NCBI RefSeq assembly: GCF_003020125.1
Contig: NZ_PYFW01000018.1
Location: forward strand, 1 to 61,675
Direction of reading: 5' to 3'
DNA: 61,675 nucleotides
From: Bradyrhizobium sp. MOS003
GTDB lineage: Bacteria > Pseudomonadota > Alphaproteobacteria > Rhizobiales > Xanthobacteraceae
Shown here: piece after piece, positions 10,467-19,131 of the stretch
Layout of the letters: the number at the start of each line of letters is the position of its first letter
How positions within the stretch are numbered: position 1 is the stretch's first letter
Notes under the pieces: model-generated
What the model was told of the DNA's origin: nothing
Seen by the model: the letters and a program-made list of their open reading frames with translations, nothing else
The model's database searches: none
Position numbers and translations under genes: made by a program

Positions 10467-12197
10467 TCAGGGCAGCACTTCGCGGCGCTCGCCGAGCCGC
10501 TGGTCGAGCTCGGCGCGCTTGTCGGCGAGCAGGCCGGCCTGCGCGGCCTCGATCACGGTAAACAGTTCATGAGCGTCGCTGAGCCGGGTCACGGTGACAT
10601 AGCTGGCGCCGGCCGCATAGAGCTCCTCCACGTCCGACAGCAGATCGGCCGTGGCAACGATCATGGCGGTGGGATTCAGGGTGCGGACGTGGCGGACCAG
10701 CTTCTCGTTGCTGGCGCCCTTCAGCAGCGAATCCGGGACGCTGAGGATGATCATCTCGGACTTGCCGACCCCGGCATGGAGCAGCGTATCCGCGCTGCTG
10801 ATGTCGCCATAGATCACGTGCAGGCCGCGCGACAACAACGTCTGGTACACATTGGGATTGAAGTCGATCACCGTGATCTGCTCCAAGAGCACCGGCGCTT
10901 GCCGTTCGATCTCGGCCAGCAGCGCGCTCGCCGCACGGAAAAAGCCGAGGATGACGATACGGCGGGCCTCACCATGGCCGCCCTCGTGCCCCTCCTCCCC
11001 GTGGCCGTTGCCGTGGTCGAGATCGCGCAGGCCGATCCGCTTCAGGGGGCCGATCGCCCAGCGGGTGATCTCGTCGCTGCGGCTCATCGCGAAGGTCGAG
11101 AGCACCGCGAGCACCACGAAGGCGAAGGAGGCGGCATTCGCCGTCTGCGCTGCGATATGGTGATCGTTGACGCCGGTCTGGATCACCACCAGCGAGAACT
11201 CGGAGATCTGCGCGAGGTTCAGCGCCGGCAACAGGCTGGCGCGCAGGCCCTGCTTCATCAGGTAGAGCGGCGTGAAGGTGGTGACGAGGCGGCTGACCAC
11301 CGTGAAAGCCGCGATCATCAGCGCCAGCCCGATCACGGAGAGGCCGGGTACGGGAATGGTCATGCCGAGCGCGACGAAGAACAGCGTGATGAAGAAGTCC
11401 CGCAGCGTGGTGACCTTGGCGGTGACGTCGAGTGCATAGGGAAAGGTCGAGAGCGAGACGCCGGCGATCAGGGCGCCCATCTCGCGCGACAGCGACAGCC
11501 GCTCGGCGGTCTCGGCCACGAGAAAGCACCAGGCCAGCGCGCCGAGCAGGATCAGTTCGGGCCGCCGGGCGATCTGGTGGAACACGCGCGGCAGCACGTA
11601 GCGGCTGACCAGCAGCGCCGCCGCAACCAGCACCGCAACGCGGCCGATCGAGAGCAGGATGACGCTGACTTCCAGATTGGCAAGGCTCGGCTGCACCGCC
11701 AGGAACAGGATGGCGAAGATGTCCTGGAGCACCAGCACGCCGAGCGTGATGCGCCCCGGCAGCGTGTCGAGCTCGCGCTTCTCGTAGAGCACCTTGACGA
11801 TGATCACGGTGCTCGACAGCGCGCAGGCGACGCAGAGATAGACCGCATCGAAGTGCCCGCCGCCGAGCGACAGGCCGATGCCGACGAAGAACAGGACCCC
11901 GAGCAGGCAGCCGCCGAGCAGCTGGCCGCCCGCCGCGAACAGGATCACCTTTCCCGCCCGCACGATCTTCTTCAGGTCGATCTCCAGCCCGATCATGAAC
12001 AGCATGAAGATCAGGCCGAGCTCGGAGATGACGCTGATCGATTCCTGCGAATGGACCCAGCCGGCGCCGAATGGACCTATGCAGAAGCCGGCGATAAGAT
12101 AGGCCAGGATCAACGGCTGCCGGGTGAAATGGGCGAGCAGGCCCAGCATCCAGGCAAACAGAATACAGAGAGTGATGTCGCGAATGAGCTCGTGCAT
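10467..12197 (-). CDS. CPA2-family cation:proton antiporter with TrkA-N domain (YbaL/KefB-like)
   Basis: A 576-residue inner-membrane antiporter, probably K+/H+ or Na+/H+. About twelve hydrophobic helices fill residues 5-395, with the family motif VLVLQDIFAILFL. A His/Gly-rich linker (HGNGHGEEGHEGGHGE, about 405-420) leads to a C-terminal TrkA-N nucleotide-binding domain with ILGFFRAASALLAEIE. The start at 12197 (MHELIRD) is typical of YbaL-type proteins; the frame runs on to 12248. The His-rich linker is unusual and could bind metal. Confidence 0.9.
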   Translation of the reverse strand: MHELIRDITLCILFAWMLGLLAHFTRQPLILAYLIAGFCIGPFGAGWVHSQESISVISELGLIFMLFMIGLEIDLKKIVRAGKVILFAAGGQLLGGCLLGVLFFVGIGLSLGGGHFDAVYLCVACALSSTVIIVKVLYEKRELDTLPGRITLGVLVLQDIFAILFLAVQPSLANLEVSVILLSIGRVAVLVAAALLVSRYVLPRVFHQIARRPELILLGALAWCFLVAETAERLSLSREMGALIAGVSLSTFPYALDVTAKVTTLRDFFITLFFVALGMTIPVPGLSVIGLALMIAAFTVVSRLVTTFTPLYLMKQGLRASLLPALNLAQISEFSLVVIQTGVNDHHIAAQTANAASFAFVVLAVLSTFAMSRSDEITRWAIGPLKRIGLRDLDHGNGHGEEGHEGGHGEARRIVILGFFRAASALLAEIERQAPVLLEQITVIDFNPNVYQTLLSRGLHVIYGDISSADTLLHAGVGKSEMIILSVPDSLLKGASNEKLVRHVRTLNPTAMIVATADLLSDVEELYAAGASYVTVTRLSDAHELFTVIEAAQAGLLADKRAELDQRLGERREVLP

Positions 12198-12264
12198 ACC
12201 AAATTGGTCCGTTTTGCCGCACCCTAGAGACAGGGTGCGGCGCGGCAAGCGAGCAATTCGTCAC

Positions 12265-12792
12265 ATGCGGAAAGGGCTGTTCGCAGCAATGCTGCTATGC
12301 CCCCTCGCCTCTGCCGTGCCGGCCGCCGCACAATCCAAGGTCAATATCGAACAGAACTTTGCCGATTCCCTCACCGCGCTGCCGAATGAGGAACTCGCCG
12401 TCTCCGGTGGATTCTACGTGCCCGCTTATTCCAGCGTCGCCATGAGCCAGGGCAAGCTGCGCGTCGACTTCGCGGTGACCTTGAGTGTTCACAACGCCTC
12501 CGAGACCCAGCCGCTGGTGATCAAACGCATCGCCTATTTCGACACCGCAGGCAAGCAGGTCGAGAGCTATCTGAAGGCGCCGGTGGCCTTGAGGCCGCTC
12601 GCCACCGTCTCGATCTTCATTCCGACCGATGACGTGCGCGGCGGGACCGGGGCAAATTTCCTGGTCGACTGGGCCGCGACAGGCGAGATCGCCGAGCCCG
12701 TGATCGAGGCCCTGATGGTTGGCGGCGTCGCCAATGCGCATTACGCTTTCATCAGCCAGGGCCGTCCGACCCGGACGGCGACAAAGAAATGA
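12265..12792 (+). CDS. DUF3124 secreted protein
   Basis: A 175-residue periplasmic protein of unknown function. A clear Sec signal peptide ends at AAAQS (about residue 24). The rest matches DUF3124, including VPAYSSVAMSQG and IFIPTDDVRGGTGANF. It is divergent from the antiporter with 67 bp between starts, so the two share a promoter region. The final codons contain one copy of gtccgacccggacgg, which is repeated just after the stop. Confidence 0.82.
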   Translation: MRKGLFAAMLLCPLASAVPAAAQSKVNIEQNFADSLTALPNEELAVSGGFYVPAYSSVAMSQGKLRVDFAVTLSVHNASETQPLVIKRIAYFDTAGKQVESYLKAPVALRPLATVSIFIPTDDVRGGTGANFLVDWAATGEIAEPVIEALMVGGVANAHYAFISQGRPTRTATKK

Positions 12793-12881
12793 GTCCGTCC
12801 GACCCGGACGGTTAGCCAGGAAACAAGGCTGGCCGGCGCAACGCCGGCTGGCTCAACAAGAACATAAACGAGGAACGCCCG

Positions 12882-14114
12882 ATGACGTCCAGCTTCGATT
12901 TCGCACCCCTGTTTCCGGCGGGGCTGCCGGCCCCTTCCGTGCGCTGGACGGGCCTTGCCAAGTACAGTTTCGTGGGCGGCAACAATGATTCCGAGCAACT
13001 GCCGCTCGAAGGGCTGATCGAAGCGACCAACCTCGCGCTGCAACGCGAGGGCCGCTCACTCGCCACCTACGGACTGGCGCATGGCCCGCAGGGCTATCTG
13101 CCGTTGCGCGAATTCCTGGTGACGAAGCTCAAACGCGATGCCGGCATCACCTGCACCGTCGACGATCTCATGATCGTGTCCGGCTCGCTCCAGGCGCTAG
13201 ACCTCGTCAACGCGACGCTGTTGACGCGCGGCGATACCGTGATCTTCGAGCAGGACAGCTATCAGGGTTCGTTGACCCGCCTGGCGCGGCTCGGCGTCAA
13301 CGTCGTCGGCGTCCCCCTCGACGAGGAGGGCATGCGCATGGATGTGCTGGCCGCGACGCTGGCTGACCTGAAGGGCCGCGGCATCCGGCCGAAATACATC
13401 TACACCATCCCGACCGTGCAGAATCCGACCGGCAGCATCATGCCCGAGAGCCGCCGCGCCGAGCTGATACGGCTCGCGACCGAATATGGCGTGCCCATCT
13501 TCGAGGACGATTGCTATGCCGACCTCGTGTGGTCAGGGCAGCGGCCGCCGGCGATCCATGCGATGAGCAAGAGCGGCGGCGTGATCCATATCGGCTCGTT
13601 CTCCAAATCGATCGCGCCGGCGCTGCGCGTCGGCTTCATCGTCGCGCCGTGGGAGGTGATGTCGCGGATGCTGGCGCTGAAGACGGATGCAGGCTCCGGC
13701 GCACTGGAGCAGATAGTGCTCGCCGCCTATTGCAAGCCGCATTTCGCGAGCCATGTGCCGGCCCTGACCAAGGCGCTGCGCACCAAGCTCGACACGCTGA
13801 TGGAGGCGCTGAACGAACAGTTCGGGACCGCCGCCGAGTTCGAGGAGCCCAAGGGCGGCATCTTCCTGTGGGTGAAGCTGCCCGACCAGGTCGACACGCT
13901 GAAGCTGTATCAGGCCGCGCTCGCCGCCGGCGTCTCGATCAATCCGGGCCCGGAATGGTCGACCAACAAGGGCCATTCCAGCTCACGTCTGCGGCTGTGC
14001 TTTGCGAGCCCCACGCATCAGCAGATCCGCGAGGGAGTCGCCGTGCTGGCCGAGGTCTGTCGCAAGGAGTTCGGCGTGCCCGCCCGCAGCGCCAATGTGG
14101 AGAAGCGGGCCTGA
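12882..14114 (+). CDS. PLP-dependent aminotransferase, class I/II (2-aminoadipate aminotransferase-like)
   Basis: A 410-residue fold-type I aminotransferase. The PLP lysine is in SFSKSIAPALRVGF (about residue 243), with the upstream ligands in PTVQNPTG and FEDDCYAD. It resembles the LysN/MocR-type branch of aminotransferases without a GntR domain, so an alpha-amino acid (aminoadipate or aromatic) substrate is likely. GAGGAA upstream of the ATG at 12882 supports the start. It is convergent with the dioxygenase gene, only 8 bp apart. Confidence 0.88.
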   Translation: MTSSFDFAPLFPAGLPAPSVRWTGLAKYSFVGGNNDSEQLPLEGLIEATNLALQREGRSLATYGLAHGPQGYLPLREFLVTKLKRDAGITCTVDDLMIVSGSLQALDLVNATLLTRGDTVIFEQDSYQGSLTRLARLGVNVVGVPLDEEGMRMDVLAATLADLKGRGIRPKYIYTIPTVQNPTGSIMPESRRAELIRLATEYGVPIFEDDCYADLVWSGQRPPAIHAMSKSGGVIHIGSFSKSIAPALRVGFIVAPWEVMSRMLALKTDAGSGALEQIVLAAYCKPHFASHVPALTKALRTKLDTLMEALNEQFGTAAEFEEPKGGIFLWVKLPDQVDTLKLYQAALAAGVSINPGPEWSTNKGHSSSRLRLCFASPTHQQIREGVAVLAEVCRKEFGVPARSANVEKRA

Positions 14115-14122
14115 GGCCGCCC

Positions 14123-14977
14123 TCACGCCTCGACGTGAAACTCCACGTTGACCTGGCCGCTGCCGGACGACGGAAAATAGTCGCAAAGCTGCTCGGCGGC
14201 GCCGCTGTAATCGTACCAGCCGAGCGCGGCGAACAGCATGATCGTGTCGGCCATGCCGCCTTCGCCGTTGCACTTGGTGGCGTAGTCCGGGAGCATGTCG
14301 AGGAATTCGCGATAGCGGCGGCTCTGCCACAACTCGAGCACGCGCAGGTCGACCTGACGGTTGAACTCGCTGGCGATCGACGTCCATGCTTCCGGGCCGA
14401 GCTTCCTGTTGGGCCACAGCCGGTGCGACAGCGAACCGCTTGCAAGGATCGCGACCCGTTCATCGGAGTCATCGATGGCGCGTCGGACCGCTTCACCGAG
14501 AATCCGGCTCTCCTCGAATGAGGTGAAGAGCGGCGAGGCGACCGAAACCACCTTTGCGAAGCCGTCCGGGTTCATGTAGTGCATCGGCACGATGGTGCCG
14601 TATTCGAGCCCGAGGCTGGCCAGCTGATGGGCGATCACGTTCAGTCCGGCGTCCCCGGCTCTGGCAGCGATGGCATTGCCCAGGCGCGTGTCACCCGGCA
14701 AATCGTAGCGCAGATCCTGGATCATATGCGGCGCCTCGTGGCTCGTGAACGAGCCGCGATGCCGCGCATTGGCATTGATGTGGTAGCCGAAATTGGAGAG
14801 CCAGTGGGTGTCGAACACCACGAAGCAGGTGACGCCGCGCTGTTTCGCCCGCCGGCCGAGCTCACGCAAGGACCTGACCGCCGGCTCGCGCGCGTCGCGC
14901 AACGGGCTGCCAGATTGCTCCGACAGCATCAACGATGGAACGTGAGTGACCTTGGCTGCGAGTACGAGCTGCCCCAT
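14123..14977 (-). CDS. class III extradiol ring-cleavage dioxygenase, HpaD-like
   Basis: A 284-residue member of the LigB family. The start MGQLVLAAKVTHVPS and motifs FDTHWL, LEYGTIVPMHYM and LASGSLSHR closely follow 3,4-dihydroxyphenylacetate 2,3-dioxygenase (HpaD), which opens homoprotocatechuate using Fe(II); the His residues of THVPS and DTHWL are the likely iron ligands. No other hpa genes are nearby, so the true catechol is uncertain. The ATG at 14977 has GAGGTG just upstream; a GTG at 14986 is the alternative. The next gene upstream on this strand is a small HTH protein. Confidence 0.82.
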   Translation of the reverse strand: MGQLVLAAKVTHVPSLMLSEQSGSPLRDAREPAVRSLRELGRRAKQRGVTCFVVFDTHWLSNFGYHINANARHRGSFTSHEAPHMIQDLRYDLPGDTRLGNAIAARAGDAGLNVIAHQLASLGLEYGTIVPMHYMNPDGFAKVVSVASPLFTSFEESRILGEAVRRAIDDSDERVAILASGSLSHRLWPNRKLGPEAWTSIASEFNRQVDLRVLELWQSRRYREFLDMLPDYATKCNGEGGMADTIMLFAALGWYDYSGAAEQLCDYFPSSGSGQVNVEFHVEA

Positions 14978-14995
14978 CGCGGTCACCTCGAAGCG

Positions 14996-15301
14996 TCAGG
15001 CCGCCTGTGGCTGGCTGCCGTGGATCGCTGAGGCCAGCCGCAGCAGGAGGACGATCGAGACGTTGCCCTTGCCGGCCTCGATCTGGGCGATATAGCGCTC
15101 GGAAATCCCGGAACGGCGGGCCAGTTCGCGGCGCGACAGGTCGCAGCGCATGCGCGAGGATCTCAAGCGATCGCCCAGTTCGGTCAGAAACGCGGTCTCG
15201 GAATAAGGCGGCACGGCACAGCTCCCCGGCAGCACTTCGCCCGCAAAATCCATGACTTGATTCAGCATTGGTCTATCCAGGTTCGCCTTCGGGACCGCCA
15301 T
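14996..15301 (-). CDS. short XRE-family HTH regulator (BoxR N-terminal-like)
   Basis: A 101-residue protein ending in an XRE helix-turn-helix: FLTELGDRLRSSRM, then LSRRELARRSGISERYIAQIE, then GNVSIVLLLRLA. This wording is that of the N-terminal domain of BoxR-type benzoate/aromatic regulators, but the shikimate-kinase-like effector domain that normally follows is missing; the frame stops right after the HTH. It is 18 bp upstream of the HpaD-like gene on the same strand and probably controls it. The start at 15301 is uncertain; 15268 and 15253 are alternatives. Confidence 0.65.
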   Translation of the reverse strand: MAVPKANLDRPMLNQVMDFAGEVLPGSCAVPPYSETAFLTELGDRLRSSRMRCDLSRRELARRSGISERYIAQIEAGKGNVSIVLLLRLASAIHGSQPQAA

Positions 15302-15424
15302 CCTACCCCGGAAAAGACCGGCCTCATTGACGCGGATCAAATTCGCGAGCGATCGGCAACGGCCATGGACGGAAGCGGGCGGGATGATACATTGGAAGTC
15401 TTCGAGGCGGGGTTCTTTCAGGAC

Positions 15425-15877
15425 ATGACGCGTTGTTTGGGCCGCTGGATCGCGGCTGCGATGCTGTGGGCGGCGATCACCTCCACGGCAGGTGCCGCAA
15501 CACTGACCGCGACGGTCGAGCAATGGGGCCTGCTCGGCTCATGGGCTGTCGACTGTGCCGCCCGGCCCGACCGGGACAAGGGCGCGCTTCTGACTTATGA
15601 AATCCGGAAAGACGGAAGGGTGATGTACCGGCGCGATTTCGGCGAGGCCCGGGACGAGAACGAGGTGGTGTCGGCCACGGTGAACGTCGAAGGCCTGCTC
15701 AATGTGATGGTGTACTTCCCGTCGCTGCATCAGACGCGTGAGTTCGGGTTGCTGCTGGCCAGGGACGGTAGCCTCCGCGCGATCTACAATCGCAGCGAGC
15801 GTGGCGAGTACACGATCAAAGACGGCAAATACGTCGCGACGGGCGCGCCGACGCCGAGACAACAACGTTGCGATTAA
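15425..15877 (+). CDS. secreted hypothetical protein
   Basis: A 150-residue protein with a signal peptide (hydrophobic WIAAAMLWAAITS, cleavage after AGA near residue 24). The mature part starts WGLLGSWAVDCAARP and has two Cys residues, one near the start and one at the extreme C-terminus (QQRCD), suggesting a periplasmic disulfide. No domain was recognised. Upstream in-frame codons overlap the divergent HTH gene and were rejected. Confidence 0.6.
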   Translation: MTRCLGRWIAAAMLWAAITSTAGAATLTATVEQWGLLGSWAVDCAARPDRDKGALLTYEIRKDGRVMYRRDFGEARDENEVVSATVNVEGLLNVMVYFPSLHQTREFGLLLARDGSLRAIYNRSERGEYTIKDGKYVATGAPTPRQQRCD

Positions 15878-15917
15878 CCACCTGAACAGCCGTTCAGAAT
15901 TCTCCTGCAGTTCCTCC

Positions 15918-15942
15918 GGAACGTTCGCATGAATGCGCGGTT
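15918..15942 (+). promoter_or_regulatory. sigma-EcfG-type promoter, GGAAC-N17-GTT
   Basis: GGAAC at 15918-15922 and GTT at 15940-15942, spacer 17, which is the general-stress promoter consensus of Alphaproteobacteria. It lies 30 bp before the His-rich small protein gene. Confidence 0.62.
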
Positions 15943-15972
15943 TAGATGTGCATTCTTTTGGAGGAGGACATC

Positions 15973-16206
15973 ATGAAGAAGATTGGTTTTGTAGTTGCGG
16001 CCCTGGGTGCGCTCGTGATCGCGGCGCCGACGCTGGCAAGCGCGGAGACCGTGGTGATCAAGCGTGGTGGCTATCACCATCATCACGCCCCGTACGGCGC
16101 TCGCGCCGAATTCCGTGGCCACCGCGACCACGGCTGGCATCGTGGCTGGCACAATCGCAACAAGGTCGTGGTGATCAAGCGCAGTCATCGTCACCACTGG
16201 GACTAA
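15973..16206 (+). CDS. small His-rich secreted protein
   Basis: A 77-residue protein. A signal peptide MKKIGFVVAALGALVIAAP ends near ASAE, leaving a mature part of about 50 residues with blocks HHHH, HRDHGWHRGWH and HRHH. The two ends of the mature chain carry the same VVIKR motif. It may bind metal in the periplasm; no family was recognised. Strong GGAGGAGGA ribosome site, EcfG-type promoter upstream and a terminator downstream make it a complete single-gene unit. Confidence 0.75.
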   Translation: MKKIGFVVAALGALVIAAPTLASAETVVIKRGGYHHHHAPYGARAEFRGHRDHGWHRGWHNRNKVVVIKRSHRHHWD

Positions 16207-16221
16207 TGCAAAGCGCATTTG

Positions 16222-16248
16222 GAAATGGCCCCTCACGGGGCCATTTTC
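16222..16248 (+). terminator. rho-independent terminator
   Basis: aaatggcccc / ggggccatttt with a four-base loop, directly after the His-rich protein gene. It could also serve the convergent aldo/keto reductase gene in reverse. Confidence 0.8.
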
Positions 16249-16305
16249 TATGCGCGGTCACTTTTGCCTAACCTGCAATTCCTACGATGTCCGTTTGATA
16301 CGCAG

Positions 16306-17124
16306 CTAGTCCCAAGCCGGAGCAAAGCCCGGATTGACACAGCGCCTGTCCTTCGGCAGCGCGGCGATTTTTGCGCGATCAGCCTCGTCGAGCGTGATCT
16401 TCAGCGCATCGAGATTGGCCTGCTGGCTCTCCCGGCGTGAGGCCTTTGGGATCGCGGCGACGCCGTCCTGGTCGAGCAGCCATTTCAGCGCCACCTGCGC
16501 GGCAGTCGCGTTGTGCTTGACTCCGATTTCAGCCAGCACCGGCTCCGAGGCAACGCGCCCTTGCGCAAGCGGGCAATAGGCCACCAGCGGGATCGACTTC
16601 GCGGCGAGATAGGCCAACACCTTCGATTGATCGAGCATGGCGTGATATTCGATCTGGTTGCAGGCGATCGGCGCCCTGATGTCCTCGACCGCGATCTTGA
16701 GCAGCGCGGTGGTGAAATTGGCAACACCAATCGCCCGCGTGCGCCCCTCCTGCTTCAGCTTCATCAGGGTCTCGAACACCGCCCCCCAGTTGGCAGCCTT
16801 CGACGGCCAGTGCACCAGGTAGAGATCGACATGATCGAGCCTGAGCTTGTTCAGGCTGGCATCGAAGGCGCGGCGGATCGCGTCGGGGCTGAGATTCTCA
16901 TGCCAGATCTTGGTCGTGACGTGCAGCTCGCCGCGCGGCAGACGAGCCGCGGCAAATGCAGCGCCGATGGCTTCTTCGTTCGCGTACATCTCGGCGGTGT
17001 CGATGTGGCGATAGCCGATCGACAGCGCGCTCTCGACCGCGGCGCGGCAGGCATCGCCCTGCATGCGAAAGGTGCCGAGGCCGAGCTTGGGCATGCTGAT
17101 GCCCTGCGTCTTCAGATTGTCCAT
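16306..17124 (-). CDS. aldo/keto reductase (DkgB-like)
   Basis: A 272-residue NADPH-dependent oxidoreductase of the AKR5-like branch. The catalytic tetrad is visible: Asp/Tyr in DTAEMYANE, Lys in TKIWHEN, His in LVHWPS. NADPH-binding motifs near IPKASRRESQQANLDAL are present. The substrate (2,5-diketogluconate, methylglyoxal or other aldehydes) cannot be fixed. The ATG at 17124 with AGGAG seven bases upstream is preferred over an in-frame ATG at 17148. Confidence 0.87.
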   Translation of the reverse strand: MDNLKTQGISMPKLGLGTFRMQGDACRAAVESALSIGYRHIDTAEMYANEEAIGAAFAAARLPRGELHVTTKIWHENLSPDAIRRAFDASLNKLRLDHVDLYLVHWPSKAANWGAVFETLMKLKQEGRTRAIGVANFTTALLKIAVEDIRAPIACNQIEYHAMLDQSKVLAYLAAKSIPLVAYCPLAQGRVASEPVLAEIGVKHNATAAQVALKWLLDQDGVAAIPKASRRESQQANLDALKITLDEADRAKIAALPKDRRCVNPGFAPAWD

Positions 17125-17299
17125 GAACAGGCTCCTGACATATTGCATCCCGCCGGTCGCGCGGTGAGGTCGCAGGGAACAGACTCTTTGATGATGGAAA
17201 AGAGGTGGCGGGAGAGCAAGTATAGCGAGGGAGGCCGGTGGCGGCCAATCAAGATCGGGTTAGGTGGAATTAGGCTTTGACTGTGGCCTCGGGCGAGGT

Positions 17300-17424
17300 C
17301 GCCCCCCTCTCCCGCTAGCGGGAGAGGGCTGGGGAGAGGGTGCATCCCCAACGGAACAATCCCCTAGAGGAGAAAGCCCTCACCCGGCGCTTCGCGCCGA
17401 CCTCTCCCGCAAGCGGGAGAGGTT
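17300..17424. repeat. intergenic palindromic repeats (CTCTCCCGC type)
   Basis: Two related hairpins, cctctcccgctagcgggagagg (around 17305-17327) and cctctcccgcaagcgggagagg (17401-17422), plus cggcgcttcgcgccg (17386-17400). They fill the convergent-to-tandem gap between the reductase and phoD genes (17125-17438), in which I see no gene. Confidence 0.75.
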
Positions 17425-17438
17425 AAAGGAGCAGCCCC

Positions 17439-19013
17439 TCACGAATGCTGCGCCACCACGGCCGGGCGCGCGTGCGGCCGCGGTACGATGTCGACCGACC
17501 AGAGGTCGCGATCGTCCACATCCTTCAGGGTCACGGTCATCACGCCGCTGGCGCCGTCGATGTCGACGCGGCCAAAGAACTGCAAGCCGAAACACGGCGC
17601 CAAATTCTCGCCCTGCGCTGCGCTGCAGCCGTTCTGGTACATCGCGATCGGACCGAAGGTGTCATCGAGTTCGCCCGGGCCCCAGGTGCCGGCGTGCAGC
17701 GGGCCTGAGACGAACTCCCAGAACGGCTCGAAGTCCTGAAACTGCGCCTTGCCGGGATCGTAATAATGCGCGGCGGTGTAGTGCATGTCGGCTGTGAGCC
17801 AGACGATATTGCGCACGCCGGCGCGCTTGACGAAGGCCAGAAGGTCGGCGATCTCGTGCTCGCGCCGGTCGGGCGGCCCATCGCCGAGCGCGACGGCGTC
17901 CAGGCTGATCAGGCCGATCGGCAAATCGGCGGCGATGACCTTCCAGGTCGCGCGCGAAGCGGCCAGCTCGCGCTTGAGCCAGGCGACTTGTTCGGCGCCC
18001 AGAATCCAGCCGCGGTGATCGCCGCCCTTGTTCCAGCTGTCGTCGCGATAGCTGCGCATGTCGATCATGAAGACGTCGAGCAGCGGGCCGTAGGCGATCT
18101 TGCGATAGACCCGGCCTTGCCGCGCACCGATATCGCGGATCGGCATGAAGTCGAAGAAGGCACGGCGGGCGCGTGCGACCAGGCGCGGGGTGCCGTCGTC
18201 CTCATAACCGGCCTCGTCATGGCTGCCGGCAGGCGACCAGTCGTTGGTGACCTCGTGATCGTCCCATTGCGCGAACATCGGGACCTCGGCGTGGAAGGCG
18301 CGAAAATTCTCGTCGAGATGGTTGTATTTGTAATTGCCGCGAAACTGCGCCAGCGTGTGCGCGACTTCGGACTTGTCCTCGGTCACGAGGTTGCGCCAAA
18401 TCTCGCCGTTCGGCAGCTTCTGCTCGGAAGGGACCGTGCAATCGGCGTAGATGTGATCGCCGGAGTGGATGAAGAAATCCGGACGATTGTCGAGCATGGT
18501 GCGATAGCTGCGATAACCGCCGCGCGCGAGGTCGATGCCCCAGCCCTGCCCCGCGACATCGCCGGACCACAGGAACGAGATCGATTGACCAGCGGCCGGC
18601 GCGGTGCGGAAATGGCCGACGCGGCTCTCGCCGGCAATGCCGGTCGCGATGTCGTCGAAGCGCACGCGGTAGAAGATATCCTGGCCGGACGGCAGATCGT
18701 CGAGCTGCAGCTTTGCGGTGAAATCGGCGTCGGGCAAAGCATCGCGCGAAGTTGCCGCGACGATGGTCTTGAAACTCTCGACGGTCGAGCATTCCACCTG
18801 CATCCGCGCGGGACGGTCGGCGCGCGCCCAGACCACGGCGGAGTCGCCGGAGACATCGCCGGATTGAATACCGCCTGCGATCCGCGGCCGGTCGACGGCG
18901 CGGCAGAGGTTGGGAGCGGCGAGCGTGCCGAGCGAGGCGACGGCCAGGCTGGAGGTGGAGCGGACCAGGAATTGCCGCCGGGTCCATGCGCGCGAAGCGC
19001 GGATCGTTGCCAT
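17439..19013 (-). CDS. phoD: PhoD-type alkaline phosphatase/phosphodiesterase, Tat-exported
   Basis: A 524-residue exported metallophosphoesterase. The N-terminus carries a twin-arginine signal (WTRRQFLV followed by a hydrophobic stretch). A fibronectin-like PhoD N domain (about 45-140) precedes the catalytic domain, with metal motifs SGDHIYAD, WDDHEVTNDW, IDMRSYR and TADMHYTAAHYY. It releases phosphate from esters in the periplasm, likely with Fe3+/Ca2+. No Pho box was found by eye. Confidence 0.9.
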   Translation of the reverse strand: MATIRASRAWTRRQFLVRSTSSLAVASLGTLAAPNLCRAVDRPRIAGGIQSGDVSGDSAVVWARADRPARMQVECSTVESFKTIVAATSRDALPDADFTAKLQLDDLPSGQDIFYRVRFDDIATGIAGESRVGHFRTAPAAGQSISFLWSGDVAGQGWGIDLARGGYRSYRTMLDNRPDFFIHSGDHIYADCTVPSEQKLPNGEIWRNLVTEDKSEVAHTLAQFRGNYKYNHLDENFRAFHAEVPMFAQWDDHEVTNDWSPAGSHDEAGYEDDGTPRLVARARRAFFDFMPIRDIGARQGRVYRKIAYGPLLDVFMIDMRSYRDDSWNKGGDHRGWILGAEQVAWLKRELAASRATWKVIAADLPIGLISLDAVALGDGPPDRREHEIADLLAFVKRAGVRNIVWLTADMHYTAAHYYDPGKAQFQDFEPFWEFVSGPLHAGTWGPGELDDTFGPIAMYQNGCSAAQGENLAPCFGLQFFGRVDIDGASGVMTVTLKDVDDRDLWSVDIVPRPHARPAVVAQHS

Positions 19014-19131
19014 TCAGGAAACCTTCGTCGAATCGCGACGGAAGGTGCCTGCGCCGTTTGACTGCCGGCTTACGGTTTCTTGACCCCGCGCCTACGGTTT
19101 TGCGACGTGGGGATGACGCGAAAAGTCCTGT

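Noticed and set aside
10362..12227. A 621-codon plus-strand frame opposite the CPA2 antiporter
   Set aside because: Antisense shadow; composition rich in Asp, Glu, Gln and His with no domain.
12762..12851. Repeated gtccgacccggacgg and gccggcgcaacgccggc after the DUF3124 gene as a terminator
   Set aside because: Palindromic but with no U-tract; kept only as a curiosity.
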